DNA from: a virus
Reading direction: 5' to 3' (one strand)
DNA: 28,983 nucleotides
IMG/VR virus record: IMGVR_UViG_3300028548_000508
Span: 1 to 28,983 of that record
Within the stretch, counting starts at the first letter, position 1. Each line of letters opens with the position of its first letter. The position numbers were made by a program, and so were the translations under genes. The notes under the pieces are model-generated. The model saw nothing but the letters and a program-made list of their open reading frames with translations. It was not told the DNA's origin and did not search any database. Positions 5,804 to 11,878 of the stretch are shown one piece after another.

Positions 5804-6170
5804 GTTTTAACTCTCCATCGTAATAGTACCCGCGCTGTGCAAGATAATATTCTTTCATTTCCTTCTGCTGCTCTGGCTCTAGCCAGCTAATATCTGTAAG
5901 GCTTTCATCTAGCGTTCTGGCCCGTAAACTATCTGCCTTCTTGTAGCTCTTAGCTATCGGTGAAGTGCCACCCTGATTCTGCGACCTAGCAAGCCAGCTA
6001 TTAACAAAGCGTTTAATGCCTGTCTTTGTCTTACGCTTGGTTGGGTTAGCGTCTAACCATGATTCCATAGCTCTCAGCTCTTGGTGTACGTCCACTGCTG
6101 GATAAGTCCTACCCCATGCAATAACGTCAGACTGTTCAGGCTCCCAGTTTTCCTTTGTATTTAAAAGCAT
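5790..6170 (-). CDS. Replisome-organiser C-terminal-like protein
   Basis: The 126-residue product has the motif often seen at the C-terminus of phage replication initiators (lambda O/replisome organiser type): VIAWGRTYPAVDVHQELRAM, then SWLDANPTKRKTKTGIKRFV and NSWLARSQ. This region normally recruits the host helicase-loading machinery. The N-terminal origin-binding winged helix is missing, and no DnaC/P-like loader or helicase is in the window. Either this protein works alone with host factors or the neighbouring cysteine/HTH protein supplies DNA binding. The ATG is one base beyond the previous stop, with GGGGAAT as RBS. Confidence 0.6.
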   Translation of the reverse strand: MLLNTKENWEPEQSDVIAWGRTYPAVDVHQELRAMESWLDANPTKRKTKTGIKRFVNSWLARSQNQGGTSPIAKSYKKADSLRARTLDESLTDISWLEPEQQKEMKEYYLAQRGYYYDGELKHASS

Positions 6171-6171
6171 T

Positions 6172-6726
6172 TTATTCCCCGAATGTTAGTTGATACAGAT
6201 GCGTCTCAATATTGTTAAACAATGAGTCCATCTTTTCCAGTTGGTTGTATTTCTTCTTACCACCGTCTTCACGCTCAATCAAGCCATCAGAATTCTCGCC
6301 CTTTCTCTTTATCTGGCAGGTAGACCAATAGTCAGATTTTCTACACCATCCCATAAACTGTACTTTAGATGCAAGCTCCTCACCTTTTGGAATCAAGACG
6401 CTGGCAAAGACGTAATAATGGCAAGGGTAATCTTTTTGGTAAAGGTTGACGTGAGTGTCATAATCAGGACGGCAATCAACGGATCTTTGTTTAGCTTTTA
6501 AATCAATAGTTGCTTTGCCAATCTTAAAATCAAAATGGTAGCTGGTTGACGCTGTGTAATCATGTTCAAGACGCTTTATGTCAAGAATGTCTTTAAATAC
6601 TAACTCAGCCAGATTGCCAGCATATTGTCCCGAACCCTTTTCAAGCATTGTCTTACCGTTAAACGCTTTGTTGGTAGCCATTTGTTTGGCTTCTTGATGG
6701 TTCTTCACGCTAGGAATGATAATCAT
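6172..6726 (-). CDS. PD-(D/E)XK nuclease-like protein
   Basis: This 184-residue protein shows a restriction-nuclease-type core: GNLAELVFKDIL with E41, then HFDFKIGKATIDLKAKQR giving D66, D75 and K77 as the probable metal-binding and catalytic residues, followed by strands YYVFASV and VQFMGW typical of that fold. The C-terminal 60 residues are charged. It may be a phage endonuclease acting on host DNA, recombination intermediates or DNA ends; the substrate cannot be read from sequence. ATGA overlap with the gene before. No methyltransferase partner is seen, so a restriction-modification role is unlikely. Confidence 0.6.
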   Translation of the reverse strand: MIIIPSVKNHQEAKQMATNKAFNGKTMLEKGSGQYAGNLAELVFKDILDIKRLEHDYTASTSYHFDFKIGKATIDLKAKQRSVDCRPDYDTHVNLYQKDYPCHYYVFASVLIPKGEELASKVQFMGWCRKSDYWSTCQIKRKGENSDGLIEREDGGKKKYNQLEKMDSLFNNIETHLYQLTFGE

Positions 6727-7007
6727 AGGTCATCGTACCCAGACAACAGCGAATGTATTTTGTGCATAGACTCAAAATCAATATCGCAATAGTTTCCCAT
6801 TACTGAAACCTTAATACCTTCTTCTTCAAAGATTTCACAATCAGGATCAAACCACATTAAGCCCTCATCACCATCAGTGTAAAAAGCACCTACGCCTTCA
6901 CCGCAGATATAAGTAAAGTAATCAGGCTCCATTGATGTAATCCAACTTAAAACTTCTTCTTCAGACATTTCTAAAAACTTACATGCTTTTTCAATGTGCA
7001 TATCCAT
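6723..7007 (-). CDS. Hypothetical very acidic protein (94 aa)
   Basis: The family is not recognised. The sequence is strongly acidic (for example GDEGLMWFDPDCEIFEEEG) with an N-terminal helix (MDMHIEKACKFLEMSEEEV) and alternating strands. TAAGGAGA lies 6 nt before the ATG. It is the first gene left of the regulatory island, and a small hairpin (about 7025-7045 on the minus strand) sits immediately upstream of its RBS. Acidic early phage proteins sometimes mimic DNA to block host nucleases; that is speculation. Confidence 0.7.
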   Translation of the reverse strand: MDMHIEKACKFLEMSEEEVLSWITSMEPDYFTYICGEGVGAFYTDGDEGLMWFDPDCEIFEEEGIKVSVMGNYCDIDFESMHKIHSLLSGYDDL

Positions 7008-7223
7008 TTTGTCTCTCCTAAGGACTCGGCAAGCCTCGCCAAGTATTTAATTAAAGGTTATTTTTAATTGCCTTATTTGCTTTAGGCAATCTAATTGTTA
7101 ACCAGTTGTTTCATAAGATGTACATGTTTTATTAATGTGTACAAAAAATGTAATTATTTAAAGACGTTATAACCCTTTCTACTTAGCAAAGTAGAATTTT
7201 AAATCTGAGGGCTATGCGACTCA
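7008..7223. promoter_or_regulatory. Divergent intergenic region with TGTACA repeats and hairpins
   Basis: This AT-rich stretch separates the leftward acidic-protein gene from the only rightward ORF. TGTACA occurs at 7119-7124 (inside the 8-bp palindrome ATGTACAT) and again at 7138-7143, 19 bp apart. Inverted repeats include TTGCCT/AGGCAA around 7070-7095 and TTCTACTT/AAGTAGAA with a four-base loop around 7180-7200. A small stem precedes the RBS of the leftward gene. These are reasonable operators for the nearby XRE regulator. I could not assign a convincing -35/-10 pair on either strand. Confidence 0.45.
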
Positions 7224-7427
7224 GTGACTAAAGTTTGTTCGTATTTAGAATCGGTTGCCTATCCTTGGCCTTCGTTATTCCCTGATCGGCAGTCAAACCA
7301 ATCAGGGGGTGCTATTAGAGGGGTCACTCTCGATAATGGGTTATTAATTCCCAATCCACACACCCGAACAGTTTTAAGTTTAAATTATTTCCTAGCTAAA
7401 CTACACCTAAAAGATGATCCTACTTAG
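7224..7427 (+). CDS. Possible rightward small gene, convergent with the XRE gene
   Basis: This is the only rightward reading frame not lying mostly opposite a stronger leftward gene. It would encode 67 residues (MTKVCSYLESVAYPWPSLFP...LNYFLAKLHLKDDPT) from a GTG start, with no ATG and only a distant GAGGG as RBS. Composition and codons look protein-like, but no family is recognised. It contains a 7-bp inverted repeat CCCTGAT/ATCAGGG. Its stop overlaps the 3' end of the XRE gene by 8 nt, and a rightward intrinsic terminator follows at 7694-7716. It may instead be the 5' part of an antisense RNA over the regulator. Confidence 0.35.
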   Translation: MTKVCSYLESVAYPWPSLFPDRQSNQSGGAIRGVTLDNGLLIPNPHTRTVLSLNYFLAKLHLKDDPT

Positions 7428-7629
7428 AACCAAAAGTTATAAAATCATCAATGCTTATACCCAAATGAAAGGTCAATAACTGAATCGTATGTAGCTTGAT
7501 GTTTTTGCTGGAGCGCCACCTTAGTAGTTGCTGGGGCGAAGTTCCGCTCCTTTTAGCCAGCTCACGGCTAGTAATACCTTTTTCCTTTTGTGCTGCTTTA
7601 AGGCACTTGCCCGCGTCTATTAATTCCAT
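7420..7629 (-). CDS. XRE-family (Cro/CI-like) HTH regulator
   Basis: This 69-residue protein is a single helix-turn-helix domain: KAAQKEKGITSRELAKRSGT, then SPQQLLRWRSSKN and a C-terminal helix QLLTFHLGISIDDF. Size and lack of a dimerisation/cleavage domain resemble Cro more than CI. It would regulate phage promoters, possibly the TGTACA sites at 7119 and 7138. AGGA lies about 10 nt before the ATG. An AGGAGG at 7686-7681 on the same strand has no usable start codon behind it. Located between the recombination genes and the rest of the early unit. Confidence 0.85.
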   Translation of the reverse strand: MELIDAGKCLKAAQKEKGITSRELAKRSGTSPQQLLRWRSSKNIKLHTIQLLTFHLGISIDDFITFGSK

Positions 7630-7693
7630 CGTTTCAAATCCTGTGATATATTAATTGAGCTGGTTCCCCCGACTAGCAAACCTCCTATGGTTT

Positions 7694-7716
7694 CCCCCTC
7701 GCAAGAGGGGGTTTTT
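7694..7716 (+). terminator. Rightward intrinsic terminator
   Basis: CCCCCTC pairs with GAGGGGG around a GCAA (GNRA) tetraloop and is followed by TTTTT on the plus strand. On the minus strand the hairpin is followed by AAACC, so it works only for rightward transcripts. It lies immediately past the stop of the SSB-like gene. Its existence implies rightward transcription through 7224-7690. Confidence 0.75.
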
Positions 7717-7719
7717 AGT

Positions 7720-8025
7720 TTAGAACGGTACGTCATCATCCAACTCTTCAATGCTCAGACCACCTTGATTTACTGGGGCGCTTTCAACTTGCTTTGCTCC
7801 ATCAGTAAAAAAGACCTTCACATTACCAAGAATAGGCGTTTGTACCTGCGCGTCTCGCTCTTCCTTAGTAGTAGACTGGCTGATAAAGCCGTTATTTTCG
7901 TACTGGTCTTGCTGCTCGGTATCAATAAACGTGGTCAGATCAAGATAAGTACCCTTTGCCCCTTTGTAAAGACGCGCCTTGTCAATTTTAGTAACGTCAA
8001 TTCTTACAGATAATCCTACTTTCAT
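7720..8025 (-). CDS. ssb: SSB-like single-stranded DNA-binding protein
   Basis: The 101-residue protein ends with the acidic tip ELDDDVPF, closely matching the conserved SSB tail (E. coli SSB ends DDDIPF) that binds partner proteins. The body (MKVGLSVRIDVTKIDKARLY, YLDLTTFIDTE, VKVFFTDG) is beta-rich as expected for an OB fold and contains a charged linker. It lies next to the exonuclease and annealing-protein genes (4-nt overlap with the exonuclease), as in many phage recombination modules. The divergent body means the call rests mainly on tail, size and context. Confidence 0.75.
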   Translation of the reverse strand: MKVGLSVRIDVTKIDKARLYKGAKGTYLDLTTFIDTEQQDQYENNGFISQSTTKEERDAQVQTPILGNVKVFFTDGAKQVESAPVNQGGLSIEELDDDVPF

Positions 8026-8621
8026 TTTAACTTCTCCACTTGGTTTAGTATTACTTCAACGGCCTTGGTCACTTCCTCGGCCAGCTTTGCGATATAGTCT
8101 TCATCGCGTTCAACCCGCACAAGCACATGCGGCATTTCTGGATGATAGGCGAAAAAGTCCCACCATTCTCTTTGGCTGATCCACATACAACCCTGAATCT
8201 GTTGCCAGTATTTCTTTACGCCTACTTGGTTGTCTCTCAAATAACTGACCATCGTCTGAGGCGCTGGGCATTTGATTTCTAAACCGCCTTGATCTGCAAT
8301 TAATCCATCAGGCGAACACCCATACTCAAAGCCAGTATCTAAAATAAACCCAGTTTCAATAACATCATTGCCAGAAATAAACTCGTAGGCTTCACGGGCT
8401 TCTGGTTCCAACTCAGTTCCACGCGCCATCCACTCAGTAACGTAGAACGGCTCAGATTGCCCTGTAAGGCGTTCGGCTATCAATTGATTGATGTACCCAT
8501 CAGCAGAGCTAGAAGGCTTCCCAGTGGCTGTAATTAGCTTAGAAAACATGCTTGCAGAAGGCTTACCCAATCTAGCGGCAAGCCATTCTGGTGAACCCTG
8601 CTCATGGTCTAAGATGATCAC
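8022..8621 (-). CDS. exo: YqaJ/lambda-type exonuclease
   Basis: This is a 5'-3' dsDNA exonuclease of the phage recombination system. It begins DHEQGSPEWLAARLGKPSAS, the usual YqaJ/lambda exonuclease N-terminus, then has ARGTELEPEAREAYE with a conserved Glu near residue 72, and the nuclease core YGCSPDGLI...GGLEIKCP with D105, E115 and K117. The 199-residue length is normal. It resects DNA ends so that the Erf protein, encoded immediately upstream with ATGA overlap, can anneal the single strands. Confidence 0.93.
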   Translation of the reverse strand: MIILDHEQGSPEWLAARLGKPSASMFSKLITATGKPSSSADGYINQLIAERLTGQSEPFYVTEWMARGTELEPEAREAYEFISGNDVIETGFILDTGFEYGCSPDGLIADQGGLEIKCPAPQTMVSYLRDNQVGVKKYWQQIQGCMWISQREWWDFFAYHPEMPHVLVRVERDEDYIAKLAEEVTKAVEVILNQVEKLK

Positions 8622-9181
8622 TTCTTAGCCTCTAGTGCGGCAACAGCGCGATCAAAGTGCATAGCTAGAATCTGATCAACAGAACGAACCTTCAGCCACT
8701 TGCAGAATTTCTCGCTGTCAGCACCAGTCTCATCAAGTAATTTCTTGATGGCGATGATCTGGTCGTCAGATACAATTTTCTTGTCATCACCGCGAAGCAT
8801 TGCAGATTCCGCATCGTCGTCAGCAGTTGGAATGCCTGCAATAGACTGTAAAGCGTACCGTCTTGCGTACGTTATGGCTGACCCTGATGCCTGTGGGTCT
8901 TTCTTAACAGTCGGCAGGGTGTAATCCATTTCTAGCCACTGGCCTGAGTTGTGCATTAGGCGAGTAACTACGCCAATACGATCTTCAAAGGTAACGGGAA
9001 ACTGTGTGTAGCTTAAACCGTTATCAGAAAAGGGCTGCTTGATTGCCTTAATAACAGACGTTAGATCGGCATAGCTGGACTTAAAGAACGGGTTAGATGA
9101 ATCCTTAACTGCCCCCCCCATCTCAGCCTGAGCCTTGCATAGAGCTGCTGCCAGCTCGTTAATTAATTCGCTTGATTTCAT
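8618..9181 (-). CDS. erf: ERF-family single-strand annealing recombinase
   Basis: The 187-residue product has the Erf family signature KDSSNPFFKSSYADL (about residues 26-40) and GSAITYARRYALQSIAGI (about 100-117), followed by an acidic linker and a C-terminal helical domain (DQIIAIKKLLDETGADSEKF). P22 Erf promotes strand annealing and phage genome circularisation. AGGGGG lies 6 nt before the ATG, which overlaps the stop of a 48-residue ORF. Exonuclease and SSB follow, giving a complete annealing module. Confidence 0.93.
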   Translation of the reverse strand: MKSSELINELAAALCKAQAEMGGAVKDSSNPFFKSSYADLTSVIKAIKQPFSDNGLSYTQFPVTFEDRIGVVTRLMHNSGQWLEMDYTLPTVKKDPQASGSAITYARRYALQSIAGIPTADDDAESAMLRGDDKKIVSDDQIIAIKKLLDETGADSEKFCKWLKVRSVDQILAMHFDRAVAALEAKK

Positions 9182-9324
9182 TGTTGACCCCCTATGGTCT
9201 GTTCTGTAGCGTACTGCTTACCATAACCAGCATAGTAAGCGTCTGATTGCCCGTTTAGGGCTGGATAACCTGTTACGCAGTCATACTCACCGCGCTCTAG
9301 GTCGTTTAACTCATTGATTCCCAT
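9178..9324 (-). CDS. 48-residue hypothetical protein before erf
   Basis: The frame starts MGINELNDLERGEYDCVTGY and ends YGKQYATEQTIGGQQ. A near-perfect TAGGAGG lies 5 nt before the ATG, and the TGA overlaps the erf ATG, so it is almost certainly translated. The middle is rich in Tyr and Gly (DAYYAGYGKQY). No family recognised; it may adjust recombination or simply couple translation of erf. Confidence 0.7.
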   Translation of the reverse strand: MGINELNDLERGEYDCVTGYPALNGQSDAYYAGYGKQYATEQTIGGQQ

Positions 9325-9343
9325 ATTGCCTCCTACAGCATTT

Positions 9344-9357
9344 GCCCCCGAAGGGGC
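9344..9357 (-). promoter_or_regulatory. UUCG-loop GC hairpin after a stop codon, no U-tract
   Basis: On the minus strand GCCCC pairs with GGGGC around TTCG, right after the stop of the 59-residue ORF in a TTTAATTAACC context. It is followed by AAATG, not by a U-run. It matches the element at 2933-2948 in stem, loop class and 5' context, so the two form a dispersed repeat of the early transcript. Confidence 0.6.
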
Positions 9358-9363
9358 GGTTAA

Positions 9364-9543
9364 TTAAACAGCGTCTGGATACCTGCGCTTCATTTCCGCT
9401 TCCATTTCTGCTAACTCTTTTTTTACGAACTCCTGCACTTCTGAAGGGTATCTTACGCCTCGCTCTATTGCCCACAAAATACCATCATGGTTTTCTATTG
9501 TGCGGATAATGGTGCTATCGGATGACTGGTTGAAATTTAACAT
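9364..9543 (-). CDS. 59-residue hypothetical protein, first gene of the early unit
   Basis: The product begins MLNFNQSSDSTIIRTIENHD and has a charged helical second half (VQEFVKKELAEMEAEMKRRY). AAGGG precedes the ATG by 7 nt. It is the promoter-proximal gene after the late terminator, a place where phages often keep small host-acting proteins. No family recognised. Confidence 0.65.
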   Translation of the reverse strand: MLNFNQSSDSTIIRTIENHDGILWAIERGVRYPSEVQEFVKKELAEMEAEMKRRYPDAV

Positions 9544-9575
9544 TTTGTTGCCCTTGTTTTGTTAATTGAGGTGAT

Positions 9576-9617
9576 ATCTTGCCTGATGTTTACCCTAATG
9601 TAAACCTTTTAGTTTAC
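9576..9617 (-). promoter_or_regulatory. Early control region: three half-sites at 12-bp spacing, weak promoter
   Basis: GTTTAC (9588), GTAAAC (9600) and GTTTAC (9612) are spaced exactly 12 bp apart with alternating orientation, so they form two overlapping inverted repeats with 6-bp spacers. On the minus strand TTTACA (9604-9599) could be a -35 with CAAGAT (9581-9576) as a weak -10 at 17 nt. Location between the late terminator and the first early gene fits an operator/promoter. The half-sites are clear; the promoter is tentative. Confidence 0.5.
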
Positions 9618-9634
9618 TTTATTTAGCAAAAGGC

Positions 9635-9670
9635 AAAAAAAAGCCCTGCAATAAATTAATAAGCAGGGCT
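9635..9670 (-). terminator. Strong intrinsic terminator of the late unit
   Basis: On the minus strand AGCCCTGC pairs with GCAGGGCT (8 bp, 13-nt AT-rich loop) followed by a run of T residues. It lies about 80 nt past the endolysin stop and ends the structural/lysis transcript before the early genes. The region 9671-9747 between stop and terminator shows no gene. Confidence 0.88.
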
Positions 9671-9747
9671 AAAAGGGAATAACAAGAGACAAGTAAAAAA
9701 GTTTACGCCACATGGCGCACCAAAAGTATAACTAATTTATCTGGCCA

Positions 9748-10140
9748 TTAATAGCTCCAAATGGCTGGATTAGGAAAGCCATCTTCATCAGTGCAGGCAT
9801 CTAGGTGAATGAATCTACCGCCACCCTTCTGCTGTATGCCTATTCTTTGGATACCATGCTTTTGGGCCACTCTAATGATCTCTAAGGCGTTTTCTCCATT
9901 AGCCAACACATCTACCGCCTTTCCAGTTGTATGCGCTCCTAGATGCTCTTTACGGGCTTCTATGGGGTGTTGGGGGCATCGGTAAGCAGATGATAGAGCA
10001 AAGCTAAATCCGCACTCTTCTCGGATGGCATTCAGGGTAGCAAGAAACCCTAGGTCGAATTCTGTGGTATTGCAGCCGCACTTACAGGTCAGCTCTTTGG
10101 CCTTAAAGAAGCCGCTTTCTTTTTTAGGTGATTTAGCCAT
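9748..10140 (-). CDS. Endolysin, M15-family peptidase
   Basis: A zinc D-Ala-D-Ala carboxypeptidase/endopeptidase-type lysin that cuts peptidoglycan cross-bridges. The 130-residue protein has ELTCKCGC near the N-terminus, SSAYRCPQHP, then the zinc-ligand motif GAHTTGKAVDV (H70, D77) and RFIHLDA (H112), ending NPAIWSY as usual for the family. No signal peptide is present, so export depends on the holin encoded immediately upstream. AGAAGG precedes the ATG, two bases after the holin stop. Last gene before the late terminator. Confidence 0.92.
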   Translation of the reverse strand: MAKSPKKESGFFKAKELTCKCGCNTTEFDLGFLATLNAIREECGFSFALSSAYRCPQHPIEARKEHLGAHTTGKAVDVLANGENALEIIRVAQKHGIQRIGIQQKGGGRFIHLDACTDEDGFPNPAIWSY

Positions 10141-10141
10141 G

Positions 10142-10522
10142 TTATTTACCTTCTACTTGTTTGGTTTTCTCGAAGCTGCGAAGCCCGCCCAGACCCAATA
10201 GGCCCATCAGAATAGGCATCATAGTGCCAGTATCAGCTTGCGGGATATCTACACCAAAGCCAGCGGCCAAGGGTGAGATTAGGAAGTTGACTGCAAAGCC
10301 AAGGACGCAGACCCAGCCTGTAGCAGGTCGCCAGTTTCGCTGAAATGCGCTGCCTTTTGCTTCTTCGGTGTTAAGTTTGATTTGAGCAAGAGATAACTCC
10401 TGCGCGTGTTTCTCTGACATTGTTGCAATTTCGTGCGCGATCTTCTGCTTGGTGTCTGCATCTGGTATCCACTTATCAAGAAGACCTGTTACTGGGCCTA
10501 TTAACTGGTTTAGTAAGCTCAT
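10142..10522 (-). CDS. Holin of the 3TM/GTA type
   Basis: The 126-residue protein starts MSLLNQLIGPVTGLLDKWIP, has a charged coiled middle (KHAQELSLAQIKLNTEEAK), then the family hallmark RNWRPATGWVCVLGFAVNFL and a second hydrophobic segment MMPILMGLLGLGGL. This matches the 3TM holin family linked to gene transfer agents and many phages. It would permeabilise the inner membrane to release the endolysin. The ATG at 10522 is chosen because it overlaps the upstream stop as TAATG; the longer frame has no better RBS. Confidence 0.82.
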   Translation of the reverse strand: MSLLNQLIGPVTGLLDKWIPDADTKQKIAHEIATMSEKHAQELSLAQIKLNTEEAKGSAFQRNWRPATGWVCVLGFAVNFLISPLAAGFGVDIPQADTGTMMPILMGLLGLGGLRSFEKTKQVEGK

Positions 10523-10725
10523 TAGACAAACTTCTCTACTAGGAATAACCCAATTATCAGCGGGTACATGCCCCACAGCATCATCTCACTTTTCTTAAAC
10601 CTTGCAGAGCCTTCATCAAGTCGCTTTTCTATGCTCTGGAACTTCTCATCTATCGAGATCATACGCACCGCGCACTCTCTTTCGTGAGCTTCAAGTTTTA
10701 AAAGTGCTTCAGATACCGTTGCCAT
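10522..10725 (-). CDS. Coiled-coil single-TM protein, XhlA-like lysis accessory
   Basis: This 67-residue protein has a helical charged N-terminus (MATVSEALLKLEAHERECAV, then DEKFQSIEKRLDEGSARF) followed by one C-terminal membrane segment (MLWGMYPLIIGLFLVEKF). The layout is that of haemolysin XhlA-type proteins, which sit beside holins. The ATG overlaps the upstream gene; a TTG four codons earlier is possible. Function is inferred from layout and lysis-gene neighbours. Confidence 0.65.
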   Translation of the reverse strand: MATVSEALLKLEAHERECAVRMISIDEKFQSIEKRLDEGSARFKKSEMMLWGMYPLIIGLFLVEKFV

Positions 10726-11197
10726 TCGACATTCCAATAAGTAATTTGATAATAATGTACAAAGTGTACACTAATACAGCTAAAGCTCCGAGCTGGACGG
10801 TAGTCCAAAACACTGCTTTTCTTTTTCTTTCTTGCGCGTAAATAGTTTTTTCACGCTGGTCTTTGATCTTTCGCCTTAAAGCAACAAGCTCTGTATATCC
10901 TGTCGGGCCATAGGTGTACATCAACAGCTCGCGCAACTCTTTTTCTTGCTGCTTAATCTTCTTTTCTTTAGCGTATATCTCCATAGCTTCTTGCTCTACG
11001 GATTGCCTAGCTACCAACCGTTTAAACAATGGCGGGTTTTCTGCCTGTTTCTTGGCTTCGTTAAAGTCACTGCAAGCGCCATACCATGCACCAATCTGCC
11101 CAAGTGTATCTTCTACATCTCGGCCAGCAGCAACCATTGCTTTTACGGTGTTAAATGCTTTTGTAGCAACTGCTATAGCGGTTAGCGGGTCAATCAT
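10709..11197 (-). CDS. Membrane-anchored helical protein of the lysis region
   Basis: The 162-residue product starts MIDPLTAIAVATKAFNTVKA, has a long charged helical middle (EIYAKEKKIKQQEKELRELL) and one membrane segment near the C-terminus (LGALAVLVYTLYIIIKLLIG). I recall similar proteins from marine phages next to lysis or tail-fibre genes, always without known function. The ATG overlaps the upstream gene by 8 nt with AAGGTG as RBS. A spanin-like or holin-partner role is possible but unproven; there is no lipobox. Confidence 0.7.
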   Translation of the reverse strand: MIDPLTAIAVATKAFNTVKAMVAAGRDVEDTLGQIGAWYGACSDFNEAKKQAENPPLFKRLVARQSVEQEAMEIYAKEKKIKQQEKELRELLMYTYGPTGYTELVALRRKIKDQREKTIYAQERKRKAVFWTTVQLGALAVLVYTLYIIIKLLIGMSNGNGI

Positions 11198-11393
11198 GGA
11201 TAAGCACCTTACTCGGGTCTACATATTTGGGAACGCAATACGCCATTACTGGAGTACTGTATCTTTTTCTTGTCCCCTGAATGGTTAGCTCTTCAGCAAA
11301 CCACCTACACCGATTAAGATCATGCCAATGACTGGTGGCCTTTACATCAACCGTTCCATTAACCAAAACGATCAAAGCAAAGACCAGTTTCAT
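11190..11393 (-). CDS. Small secreted protein with signal peptide
   Basis: This 67-residue protein begins MKLVFALIVLVNGTVDVKA, a probable signal peptide, followed by a mature region with two cysteines (NRCRWFAEEL and VMAYCVPKYV) that could form a disulphide in the periplasm. The start follows the previous TAA directly. It belongs to the lysis/fibre junction. The pattern is familiar to me from marine phages, without known function. Confidence 0.7.
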   Translation of the reverse strand: MKLVFALIVLVNGTVDVKATSHWHDLNRCRWFAEELTIQGTRKRYSTPVMAYCVPKYVDPSKVLIHD

Positions 11394-11603
11394 TTACTCA
11401 GCTTCTTGCTCAAGGTCAGCAACTAACATGCTAATAAAAGCATCTTTGCCAACCGATAGCTGATCAAGATTAAACTGCGTAGACTTAATCTTTCTGTCTA
11501 AGTCATTACAGTGATTAACCATTGCCTGCTGTTGCTCGGTCATATCTTCATAGGTGTATTCAACGTCATTGATCGTAATGGGAGTTGTTTTTTTCTCGCC
11601 CAT
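11394..11603 (-). CDS. Small helical protein, DUF6447-like
   Basis: The 69-residue product MGEKKTTPITINDVEYTYED, then MTEQQQAMVNHCNDLDRKIK and FNLDQLSVGKDAFISML, resembles a small family I recall as DUF6447, present in marine phages; this name is from memory and not checked. Mostly helical with a coiled-coil-like middle. GAGGAT precedes the ATG. Function unknown. Confidence 0.65.
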   Translation of the reverse strand: MGEKKTTPITINDVEYTYEDMTEQQQAMVNHCNDLDRKIKSTQFNLDQLSVGKDAFISMLVADLEQEAE

Positions 11604-11627
11604 GTTTGTATCCTCGTTTTAAGTTAG

Positions 11628-11873
11628 TTAGCTTGCGGTGTAACCGTTGCCTGCAACAATTGCTGCATCACATGCGGTCATGTCTTCACTGCCCCAATCG
11701 TCCTTGGCAACCATTAACTCTAGGTGCTGAGTGTTTCTATCTACACAGCCTTGGCGTTCTTCGGCAGACTCATCAGCCATAGAGTTTCCTGCGATGATGT
11801 CTGTGATTACTGCTACGCTGTCACCCATTGCTGAGTAGTCTTGTGCGAGTTGTTCTGCTGTACGATCTTCCAT
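11628..11873 (-). CDS. Hypothetical acidic protein next to the tail fibre
   Basis: The 81-residue product has the motif QHLELMVAKDDWGSEDMTAC, which I associate with small proteins encoded beside marine phage fibre genes. It is acidic and helical with no membrane segment. AAGGA lies about 8 nt before the ATG, overlapping the end of the fibre gene. It could be a fibre assembly helper; the role is not established. Confidence 0.65.
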   Translation of the reverse strand: MEDRTAEQLAQDYSAMGDSVAVITDIIAGNSMADESAEERQGCVDRNTQHLELMVAKDDWGSEDMTACDAAIVAGNGYTAS

Positions 11874-11878
11874 TGTCT

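Noticed and set aside
10756-10770. Two TGTACA copies close together, like those in the regulatory island
   Set aside because: They lie inside a well-supported coding gene in the lysis region, where an operator is unlikely; short palindromes are expected by chance.
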